A stretch of DNA of 27,493 nt from Fimenecus sp964614605 (GTDB taxonomy: Bacteria; Bacillota; Clostridia; Oscillospirales; Acutalibacteraceae), in contig CAZTLU010000017.1 in NCBI GenBank assembly GCA_964614605.1, forward strand, positions 1-27,493, read 5' to 3'. The translations under genes were made by a program, and so were the position numbers. The notes below the pieces were generated by a model that did not search any database, was not told the DNA's origin, and saw only the letters and a program-made list of their open reading frames with translations. Position 1 is the stretch's first letter. Each line of letters starts with the position of its first letter. Shown one piece after another: positions 1-6,384 of the stretch.

Positions 1-134
1 CAGGTATGATGTTCGTCAACACCCTTATTGACTTTGAGCGTGTGGGCGACCATGCGAAGAATATTGCCTTTGCAGTTGCAAAGAAACCCTCTGAAAAAGT
101 GGGAATTGACACTGAAATGGTAGAATCATATTAA
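1..134 (+). CDS. PhoU-domain protein, C-terminal end (5' truncated by window)
   Basis: The frame is open from base 3 and stops at 132-134, leaving 43 C-terminal residues. The visible piece contains the stretch DFERVGDHAKNIA, the E-R-x-G-D-H-x-x-N-I signature of the PhoU metal-binding helical domain. Such a C-terminus fits either a free-standing PhoU, a negative regulator of phosphate uptake acting with the Pst transporter and PhoR, or the PhoU tail of a sodium/phosphate cotransporter of the NptA/YjbB type. The fragment is too short to choose between them. No gene on the same strand follows closely; the next gene, ackA, is on the opposite strand. The domain call is seen in sequence; the full gene identity is inference. 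Confidence 0.75.
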   Translation, partial: GMMFVNTLIDFERVGDHAKNIAFAVAKKPSEKVGIDTEMVESY

Positions 135-145
135 ACCCTTTAATC

Positions 146-194
146 GCCTCCCTTGTCAAAGGGAGGGGGACCGCGGTACGCGGTGGAGGGATTC
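146..194 (+). repeat. Two-hairpin intergenic repeat, copy 1
   Basis: This 49-base element matches 13268-13315 almost base for base. It has two adjacent hairpins. The first has an 8 bp stem, CCTCCCTT/AAGGGAGG, with a GTCA loop. The second has a 6 bp stem, ACCGCG/CGCGGT, with a GTA loop. It ends with GGAGGGATTC. The copies differ only around the second loop, and both still pair. No gene starts at a usable distance after this copy, so its terminal GGAGGG has no evident reading frame here. Confidence 0.85.
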
Positions 195-258
195 CTCTTT
201 AATTCAAAATGAATTTCAACATATGGCGGGGACTTTACTCCCGCCATTGACTTATCCA

Positions 259-288
259 GCAAAAAAGCCGTGCTGAAAAGCACGGCTA
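259..288 (-). terminator. Rho-independent terminator of ackA
   Basis: A perfect 9 bp stem, AGCCGTGCT (266-274) with AGCACGGCT (279-287), encloses the tetraloop GAAA. Read on the minus strand the stem is followed by six T residues (266 to 261), just 3' of the ackA stop codon. On the plus strand the following AATTTTAT is a weaker U-tract, so some termination of transcription coming from the PhoU side is also possible. Confidence 0.85.
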
Positions 289-308
289 ATTTTATAACTA
301 TTTAAGAA

Positions 309-1529
309 TTAAAGAGCATTTACGATATCTTTTGTATCTCTTGCAATTGCAAGCTCTTCGTTTGTAGGAAGAACATAAACCTTAACCTTTGAATCAGCAG
401 TTGAAAGCTCACCCTCGGCACCTCTGATAAGAGTCTTACCGATTTCTGCATCAACCTTAATTCCAAGATATGAAAGCTCATTACAAATCTTTGTTCTCAT
501 ATCTTCAGCGTTTTCACCGATACCGCCTGTGAATACGATAGCATCAACACCGTCCATAGCAGCGGCAAAAGCACCGATATACTTTTTGATTTCATAAGCC
601 TGAATACCTCTTGCAAGAGAGCAACGTTCTGCAAGTCCGTTGTTGTTTTCAAGCATTTCTTTCTTAACATCACGGTCGTCAGAGCCAACGCCAGAAATAG
701 CTGCAATACCTGATTTCTTGTTAAGAAGAGTATCCATCTCTTTAATTGAAAGATTTTCTTTTTCCATAAGGAAGAGTACAACTGATGGGTCAATGTTACC
801 GCAACGAGTACCCATAATTACACCATCAAGGGGAGTAAGACCCATTGTTGTATCAATAACCTTACCGTTTTTAACAGCTGTGATTGATGAGCCGTTACCA
901 AGGTGGCAGGTAATAATCTTAAGGTCCTCAATGTTTTTCCCCATAACCTCTGCACATCTTGCGCTTACGAATTTATGAGATGTACCGTGGAAGCCATAAC
1001 GGCGAATCTGATGCTTTTCAATGAATTCATAAGGAATGGGGAATGTGTAAGCCTCAGCGGGCATTGTGCTGTGGAATGCGTTGTCAAAAACAGCAACCTG
1101 AGGAACATCCTTACCGAAAAGCTCGATACTTGCGTTAATACCCATAATGTTTGCGGGGTTATGAAGCGGTGCCAAATCGTTAAGGCTTTCAATTCCGGCA
1201 ACAACTTCATCATCAATAAGAACACTCTTGTTGAAAAGTGAACCGCCCTGAACAACACGGTGACCAACAGCAGTAATTTCGCTGATATCGTCAATTACCT
1301 TGTCTTCACCCTCTGTAAGAGCCTTTTTAACAGCCGCAAAAGCCTCTGTGTGGTCTTTCATAGGAGCTTCAACAGTGGTTTTGCCACCGTCTTTTGTGTT
1401 GTAAGTGATGCAGGCACCGTCTGTACCAACTCTTTCGCAAATACCTTTTGCAATTACACTTTCATCATTCATATCAATAAGCTGATATTTAAGTGATGAA
1501 CTTCCTGCGTTAATAACGAGAACTTTCAT
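309..1529 (-). CDS. ackA: Acetate kinase
   Basis: The gene encodes 406 aa, close to the usual family length. It interconverts acetyl phosphate + ADP and acetate + ATP, the last energy-yielding step of acetate fermentation in the cytoplasm. Family signatures are present in order: N-terminal VINAGSSSLKY (N7, S10-S12), GHRVVQGG with R91, VFDNAFHSTMP with D149, GFHGTSH with H181, HLGNGSS (209-215), GTRCGNIDPS with R242, and FTGGIGENA near the C-terminus. These correspond to the substrate and phosphate-binding residues of characterised acetate kinases. The ATG start is set by a strong TCCTCC/GGAGG site at 1535-1540. No pta gene is adjacent in this window. It is transcribed alone from a promoter at 1584-1612 and ends at a strong terminator. 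Divergent tmcAL also uses acetate. Confidence 0.97.
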   Translation of the reverse strand: MKVLVINAGSSSLKYQLIDMNDESVIAKGICERVGTDGACITYNTKDGGKTTVEAPMKDHTEAFAAVKKALTEGEDKVIDDISEITAVGHRVVQGGSLFNKSVLIDDEVVAGIESLNDLAPLHNPANIMGINASIELFGKDVPQVAVFDNAFHSTMPAEAYTFPIPYEFIEKHQIRRYGFHGTSHKFVSARCAEVMGKNIEDLKIITCHLGNGSSITAVKNGKVIDTTMGLTPLDGVIMGTRCGNIDPSVVLFLMEKENLSIKEMDTLLNKKSGIAAISGVGSDDRDVKKEMLENNNGLAERCSLARGIQAYEIKKYIGAFAAAMDGVDAIVFTGGIGENAEDMRTKICNELSYLGIKVDAEIGKTLIRGAEGELSTADSKVKVYVLPTNEELAIARDTKDIVNAL

Positions 1530-1559
1530 TTTAATCCTCCAAATAATATAAATTTTTTC

Positions 1560-1588
1560 TTGAAGTAATTTGCATACTGTATTATTAT
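1560..1588 (+). promoter_or_regulatory. Possible promoter of tmcAL
   Basis: A -35 TTGAAG (1560-1565) and a -10 TATTAT (1583-1588) are spaced by 17 bases. The -10 lies almost exactly on the ackA -10 of the opposite strand, so the two polymerases could not bind at once. It matches the consensus less well than the ackA promoter. Confidence 0.45.
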
Positions 1589-1612
1589 ATACTTGTATTT
1601 ATTTAATTTCAA
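1584..1612 (-). promoter_or_regulatory. Promoter of ackA
   Basis: On the minus strand a -35 TTGAAA (plus-strand 1607-1612) is separated by exactly 17 bases from a perfect -10 TATAAT (1584-1589). The predicted start lies near 1577, about 48 bases before the ATG. The -10 overlaps the predicted -10 of the divergent tmcAL promoter. Confidence 0.75.
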
Positions 1613-1647
1613 GTGATTTTTACCATATTTAGTGAGGAACTTTTATT

Positions 1648-2826
1648 ATGTCAGTAATCGGAATTGTTTGCGAATTCAATCCTTTTCATAAAGGACACAA
1701 ATATTTAATTGACGCCGTAAAAAAACAGGGTGACACGGTTGTTTGTGTTATGAGCGGTAACTTTGTGCAAAGAGGGGAGCCTGCACTTTTATCAAAAGAT
1801 GCAAGAGTAAAGGCGGCACTTTTAAACGGTGCTGATATGGTGTTGGAATTACCCTTTGTTTATGCCGCCGCTTCTGCTGAAATTTTTGCGCATAACGCAG
1901 TGAAAATTCTTAACGATTTCGGTTGCGATAAGCTTGCTTTCGGTACAGAAAATGCAGATGTTGTGTCACTTGAAAAAGCAGTAAGTGTTTTTGAAAATGA
2001 TGATTTTGATATTAAAATCAGAAAGCATCTTGAAAAAGGCATAAGTTATCCCTCTGCACGCCAGTGTGCATTTGATGAATATGATGTGGATTTCGACATT
2101 TCAACTCCTAACAATATCCTTGCACTTGAATATGTAAAAGCAATAAACAAACTTAATTCAAAAATGATACCAATACCCGTAACTCGTGTGGGCGCAGGCT
2201 ATAACGAAGAAAAATCCGTTGACGGAATTGCATCAGCAACTCATATTCGTCAGCTTATATATAACGATGAAATTTATTTCCCCTATGTACCTGAAAACAC
2301 AGTTGAGATTTATGCTAATGAGCTAAAGAAAGGCAATTTTGTTTCGGACTATAAGTATAATATTGCATCGCTTGCAATTCTGCGTTCAAAGCTCAATGAA
2401 GACGCAACGGGTATTGCCAATATGGCAGAGGGGCTTGAAAACAGAATAAAATCCGCCGTTAAAGAAAGTGTAAGCCTTGAAGAAATCTATGACAAGGCAA
2501 AAACCAAGCGCTTTACTCATTCAAGAATAAGAAGGGCAGTTCTTTCATTGGCTCTCGGCGTCACTGCCGACGATTTGAAAATCCCCGCACCGTATTGCCG
2601 ACTTTTAGGCTTTAACAAAACCTCTGCAGAAATTATGGGCACTCTCGCCGCAAGCAGTAAATTACCTTTTGTGGCATCATACTCTGACATATTAAATCTT
2701 AAATCAGCAGATGCAGAAAAAATATTTGCTTTAGAAAACAAGTCGGGGGATTTTTATTCTTTGATTATGCAAAAAACTGCGCAATGTTCAAAAGAAATGA
2801 CATTTGCACCCATAAAAATGCAATAA
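1648..2826 (+). CDS. tmcAL: tRNA(Met) cytidine acetate ligase
   Basis: This 392 aa protein belongs to the TmcAL (YlbM) nucleotidyltransferase family. The family activates acetate with ATP to acetyl-AMP and transfers the acetyl group to cytidine 34 of elongator tRNA-Met, giving N4-acetylcytidine. The N-terminal EFNPFHKGHKYLI carries the HxGH nucleotidyltransferase signature (H14, H17), followed by GNFVQRGEPAL (37-47), LALEYVKAI and a SATHIRQLI motif. The mostly helical C-terminal half contains FTHSRIRRAVL, typical of the family. A GTGAGGA site at 1632-1638 supports the ATG. The gene is monocistronic between the ackA divergent region and the rpiR promoter. Older annotations call it a hypothetical nucleotidyltransferase. 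Confidence 0.9.
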   Translation: MSVIGIVCEFNPFHKGHKYLIDAVKKQGDTVVCVMSGNFVQRGEPALLSKDARVKAALLNGADMVLELPFVYAAASAEIFAHNAVKILNDFGCDKLAFGTENADVVSLEKAVSVFENDDFDIKIRKHLEKGISYPSARQCAFDEYDVDFDISTPNNILALEYVKAINKLNSKMIPIPVTRVGAGYNEEKSVDGIASATHIRQLIYNDEIYFPYVPENTVEIYANELKKGNFVSDYKYNIASLAILRSKLNEDATGIANMAEGLENRIKSAVKESVSLEEIYDKAKTKRFTHSRIRRAVLSLALGVTADDLKIPAPYCRLLGFNKTSAEIMGTLAASSKLPFVASYSDILNLKSADAEKIFALENKSGDFYSLIMQKTAQCSKEMTFAPIKMQ

Positions 2827-2851
2827 TATGCAAGATTTCTTGCAAAAATGC

Positions 2852-2880
2852 TTGTTTTTAGTGGCGAAATATAGTATATT
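2852..2880 (+). promoter_or_regulatory. Promoter of the rpiR-yhiN-cmk-plsC-ispH/rpsA operon
   Basis: The -35 TTGTTT (2852-2857) and -10 TATATT (2875-2880) are spaced by 17 bases, placing transcription start near 2887, shortly before the ribosome binding site CGGAG at 2906-2910. No terminator or longer gap interrupts the genes that follow until 8413. Confidence 0.6.
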
Positions 2881-2919
2881 AAGTTGATTGAATAATTGTT
2901 TTATTCGGAGATGTTTAGG

Positions 2920-3795
2920 GTGAGAAATTTTATTTTAACTAAAGTGGATTTAAAAGATAAAAAGTTATCTAAAGGCCATAAAAAGCTTGCACAGTATATA
3001 ACTGAAAATTATGATAAAGCCGCCTTTATGACCGCTTCCAAGCTCGGCGAAAAGGTTGGCGTAAGTGAGTCAACAGTTGTGCGCTTTGCAACCGAAATGG
3101 GCTTTAAGGGTTATCCCGAGCTTCAAAAAGAGCTTCAGCAAATGATTAAATCAAAGCTTACCGCTGTTCAGCGTATGGAGGTTTCAAGTACCTTAATCGG
3201 CGAGCAGGACGCAATCAAAAAGGTTCTCAACGGCGATATTGAGCTTATCCGCGATACACTTGAACAAATTTCCACAGAGGAATTCACAAATGCCGTAGAA
3301 ACAATAAATAAAGCAAAACGAATTTACATTCTCGGTGTGCGTAGCTCTGCCGCATTGGCAAGCTTCTTGTATTTTTATTTTAATCCTGTTTTTGAAAATG
3401 TTGTGCTTGTTGATACCTCAAGCGGAAGTGAAATGTTTGAGCAGATGTTCAGAATAAGTGAAGACGATGTCTGTGTTGCAATAAGCTTCCCACGCTACTC
3501 AAAACAGACTATCAACGCACTTCGCTTTATAAACGACCGCGGAACAAAAATAATCGCGATAACTGATTCCAAGGATTCTCCCATAGCGGAATATGCCGAC
3601 AATCTTCTTGTCGCAAAGAGCGATATGGTGTCTGTTGTGGATTCACTTGTTGCACCCTTGAGCCTTATCAATGCACTTATTGTTGCGGTGACCTTCAGCC
3701 GACGCGAAGAGGTTTACAGTAATTTCAATAAGCTTGAAAGCATTTGGGACGAATATCAGGTTTACGATAAATCAGACGGAGCGGAAAATGAGTAA
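2920..3795 (+). CDS. RpiR/MurR-family transcriptional regulator (HTH + SIS)
   Basis: An N-terminal RpiR-type helix-turn-helix lies at about residues 35-65 (TASKLGEKVGVSESTVVRFA), followed by a SIS sugar-phosphate-binding domain at about 125-255 (RIYILGVRSSAALA; later CVAISFPRYSKQT). RpiR-family members sense phosphorylated sugars through the SIS domain and usually repress nearby sugar genes. I choose the GTG at 2920 because CGGAG at 2906-2910 is 9 bases upstream; the ATG at 2911 directly abuts that site and an upstream TTG at 2896 precedes it. The product is then 291 aa. The 3' end overlaps the next gene by 8 bases, implying translational coupling. No sugar gene is adjacent in this operon, so its effector is unknown. 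Confidence 0.88.
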   Translation: MRNFILTKVDLKDKKLSKGHKKLAQYITENYDKAAFMTASKLGEKVGVSESTVVRFATEMGFKGYPELQKELQQMIKSKLTAVQRMEVSSTLIGEQDAIKKVLNGDIELIRDTLEQISTEEFTNAVETINKAKRIYILGVRSSAALASFLYFYFNPVFENVVLVDTSSGSEMFEQMFRISEDDVCVAISFPRYSKQTINALRFINDRGTKIIAITDSKDSPIAEYADNLLVAKSDMVSVVDSLVAPLSLINALIVAVTFSRREEVYSNFNKLESIWDEYQVYDKSDGAENE

Positions 3796-5026
3796 AAAAG
3801 TTATAGTAATCGGTGCGGGTGCCGCAGGCACAATGGCAGCAGGTGCCGCCGCAGAAAATGGTGCAGATGTTCTGCTCCTTGAACGCAATGAGAAAATCGC
3901 CCGCAAGGTGTTAATCACAGGCAAGGGCAGATGCAATGTAACAAATAATGTAAGTGATGTTCAGTCATTTATACAGAATATCCCCGGTAACGGCAGATTT
4001 TTATATAGTGCATTTTCAACTTTTGATAACAACGATGTTATGAATTTCTTTGAGGATTACGGCGTACCACTTAAGGTTGAACGCGGTGACCGTGTTTTTC
4101 CCGTTAGTGACAAAGCAATGGACATTGTTGATGCTCTAAACCGTTATATCACCAATATGGGTGTTAAAAGAAAAACAGAGCGAGTAACGGAATTGCTCAT
4201 TGAAAACGGTGTGGTTTGCGGTGTTAAGACCGAGCAAGGCAACATTTATAATGCGGATAGTGTGATAATAGCAACGGGTGGTCTTTCATATCCCCGTACA
4301 GGCTCAAGCGGTGACGGTTATAAGCTCGCAAAAAGTGCAGGGCACACCTTAACGGAGCTTCGCCCCTCATTGTCTGCACTTGTTTGCCGTGAGGGAATGT
4401 GCAGTGAATGTATGGGCTTATCCCTTAAAAATGTTGCAATCAAGGTTTTTGATACTAAAAAGAAAAAAGAAATCTATGACGATTTCGGTGAAATGCTTTT
4501 TACGCATTTTGGAGTGTCAGGACCTATGATTTTATCTGCAAGTGCTCATATGCGTGATATGGAAAAGGCAAGATATGAAATCTATATTGATTTAAAGCCT
4601 GCACTTTCTCACGAAAAGCTTGATGCAAGAATTCTACGTGATTTTGCAGATAACAGTAATAAATCAATTTCAAATATTTTAGCACTTCTTTTGCCGAAAT
4701 CTTTGATTACGCCAATTCTTCGTGCGGCACAAATTAAGCCGTCTGAAAAGGCAAATCAGATTACAAAGGAAATGCGAAAAAATCTTGTTGACGCAGTAAA
4801 ATCCGTAAAGCTTACCGTAATGGATTTCAATGATATTGCCGAGGCGATTGTAACTTCGGGCGGAGTAAAAGTAAGCGAAATCAATCCCAAATCAATGGAA
4901 AGTAAATTGTGTAGCGGACTGTATTTTGCAGGCGAGGTAATTGACTGCGACGGTTATACCGGCGGATTTAATCTGCAAATTGCATTTTCAACAGGTCATC
5001 TTGCAGGTATAAATGCAGGAAGTTAA
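3788..5026 (+). CDS. NAD(P)/FAD-dependent oxidoreductase, HI0933/YhiN family
   Basis: The 412 aa protein begins with a Rossmann dinucleotide-binding motif, VIVIGAGAAGTMAA (G9, G11, G14), ending in the acidic E32. It then has the family hallmark GKGRCNVTN (45-53), a mid-protein IIATGGLSYPRTGSSGDG motif and C-terminal GLYFAGEVIDCDGYTGGFNLQ, which together define the HI0933/YhiN flavoprotein family. Its physiological substrate is not established. The ATG at 3788 has GGAG at 3778-3781 and overlaps rpiR by 8 bases; a TTG-initiated extension back to 3734 is rejected because it would run deep into rpiR without a binding site. It is followed by cmk after 48 bases. Confidence 0.92.
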   Translation: MSKKVIVIGAGAAGTMAAGAAAENGADVLLLERNEKIARKVLITGKGRCNVTNNVSDVQSFIQNIPGNGRFLYSAFSTFDNNDVMNFFEDYGVPLKVERGDRVFPVSDKAMDIVDALNRYITNMGVKRKTERVTELLIENGVVCGVKTEQGNIYNADSVIIATGGLSYPRTGSSGDGYKLAKSAGHTLTELRPSLSALVCREGMCSECMGLSLKNVAIKVFDTKKKKEIYDDFGEMLFTHFGVSGPMILSASAHMRDMEKARYEIYIDLKPALSHEKLDARILRDFADNSNKSISNILALLLPKSLITPILRAAQIKPSEKANQITKEMRKNLVDAVKSVKLTVMDFNDIAEAIVTSGGVKVSEINPKSMESKLCSGLYFAGEVIDCDGYTGGFNLQIAFSTGHLAGINAGS

Positions 5027-5074
5027 CAAAAAATTTAAATATAAGACATAAAAAGAAAAAGTGAGGATATTATT

Positions 5075-5737
5075 ATGATTAATGTTGCAATTGACGGCCC
5101 TGCAGGTGCAGGCAAAAGCACAGTTGCTCGTGCGGCGGCAGCGAAGCTTGGTTACATTTATGTTGACACAGGAGCACTTTATCGTGCAGTAGGTGTTTAT
5201 TGTCTTCGTAACAGCATCACAACAAACGATGCAGAGAGCGTTGGCGCAGTTCTCGGTGAAATCACTGTTGAGCTTAAATTCATTGATGGCGTTCAGCACG
5301 TATTTTTAAATGGTGATGATGTTTCAACAGAAATCAGACTTCCCGAAGCTTCAATGGCGGCTTCAAATGTTTCTGCAATCCCTGCAGTTCGTGCATTTCT
5401 TTTTGATTTACAGCGTGATATTGCTGCAAAGAATAATTGTATTATGGACGGCAGAGATATCGGCACAGTTGTTCTTCCCGACGCACAGGTTAAAATTTTC
5501 CTTACCGCTGACGACGAAGAGCGGGCAATGAGAAGATATAAGGAGCTCAAAGAAAAGGGCAGTGAAGTAACATTCCAAGAAGTTCTCGACGATTTAAGAG
5601 TTCGTGATTATAACGATTCTCATCGCGAAATTGCGCCCTTAAAGCCTGCCGAGGATTCGGTAATTGTCAATACGACAGGTTATACTCTTGAAGAGTCAAT
5701 TGAAAAAATAGTAAATACAGTCAAGGAGAAGCTTTAA
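5075..5737 (+). CDS. cmk: Cytidylate kinase
   Basis: This 220 aa enzyme phosphorylates CMP and dCMP with ATP, supplying CDP for nucleic acid and phospholipid synthesis. The P-loop AIDGPAGAGKST (5-16) lies at the N-terminus, with YVDTGALYRAVG just after it. MDGRDIGTVVLPDA and the lid-region arginines of EERAMRRYKEL follow, and RDYNDSHREIAPL near the end is typical of bacterial Cmk. GTGAGGA at 5061-5067 serves the ATG. The stop overlaps the plsC start in TAATG. In clostridia cmk is commonly followed by plsC and ispH-rpsA, as here. Confidence 0.97.
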   Translation: MINVAIDGPAGAGKSTVARAAAAKLGYIYVDTGALYRAVGVYCLRNSITTNDAESVGAVLGEITVELKFIDGVQHVFLNGDDVSTEIRLPEASMAASNVSAIPAVRAFLFDLQRDIAAKNNCIMDGRDIGTVVLPDAQVKIFLTADDEERAMRRYKELKEKGSEVTFQEVLDDLRVRDYNDSHREIAPLKPAEDSVIVNTTGYTLEESIEKIVNTVKEKL

Positions 5738-6384
5738 TGGCAATAAAACCCAAATTTGACTATACAAATTTCAAAAAACATAAAATGATGGATGTTATCC
5801 GTCCTTTAGGTATGGCACTCTGCAAAACCTATTACAAGGTTGAGTTTGAAGGCATTGAAAATCTTAACAGAAATGACGGCTTCATCATTGCTCCCAATCA
5901 TGTCAGCGAATTTGACCCATTGTTTATCGCAATGGCGTCAAAAAGACTTTTCTATTACATAGCAAAATGCGAGCTTTTTGAAAATCCTATACTTAATAAA
6001 GCGATAACACATCTTAACGGATTTCCGATTGTTCGCGGCAAAGGTGATATGGTTGCCATAAACTATGCAATCGAGCTTATCCGCCGCGGTGAAGTGCTCT
6101 GCATCTTTCCCGAGGGAACACGCTCTGAAGACGGCACACCTCAAAGAGCAAAATCAGGTGTTGGTTATATTGCACGCTACACAGGCGCAGATGTTGTTCC
6201 CGTTGGAATTTATATGGACAATAAGGCTAAAGCAGGCTCAAAGGTAATTGTAAAATTCGGAAAGGCCATTAAAAATAGTGAATTTGGCTTTACCGACGGC
6301 GGAAAAACAAAAGAAAACAAAGCCGCAGCAAATATGCTTATGAAAAAAATCACAGAGCTTTGGGAGGAGTGCAAATGCAGATAA
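5737..6384 (+). CDS. plsC: 1-acyl-sn-glycerol-3-phosphate acyltransferase
   Basis: The 215 aa protein shows the four acyltransferase blocks: NHVSEFD (the HX4D catalytic motif, H55 and D60), a central GFPIVRGKGD (95-104), FPEGTRSEDG with EGTR at 126-129, and a later VVPVGIY. It transfers a fatty acyl chain to lysophosphatidic acid at the membrane face, making phosphatidic acid. The start codon shares one base with the cmk stop, and AAGGAG lies within the cmk end. The 3' end overlaps ispH by 10 bases. There is little obvious transmembrane sequence, so association with the membrane is probably peripheral or through the N-terminal helix. Confidence 0.94.
   Translation: MAIKPKFDYTNFKKHKMMDVIRPLGMALCKTYYKVEFEGIENLNRNDGFIIAPNHVSEFDPLFIAMASKRLFYYIAKCELFENPILNKAITHLNGFPIVRGKGDMVAINYAIELIRRGEVLCIFPEGTRSEDGTPQRAKSGVGYIARYTGADVVPVGIYMDNKAKAGSKVIVKFGKAIKNSEFGFTDGGKTKENKAAANMLMKKITELWEECKCR

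Noticed and set aside
223..247. ATGGCGGG/CCCGCCAT hairpin as terminator of the PhoU-domain gene
   Set aside because: The 8 bp stem with a 9-base loop is real but no T-run follows on either strand.
209..250. 13-codon frame after repeat copy 1
   Set aside because: The GGAGGG is 18 bases away from the ATG and the frame ends almost at once; no sign of selection can be seen.
497..1496. Several 78-112 codon frames overlapping ackA on both strands
   Set aside because: They lie in other frames of a complete, motif-rich acetate kinase, have no ribosome sites and no recognisable domains.
2829..2844. TGCAAGA/TCTTGCA hairpin as terminator of tmcAL
   Set aside because: The loop is only two bases and the stem is followed by A residues instead of T.
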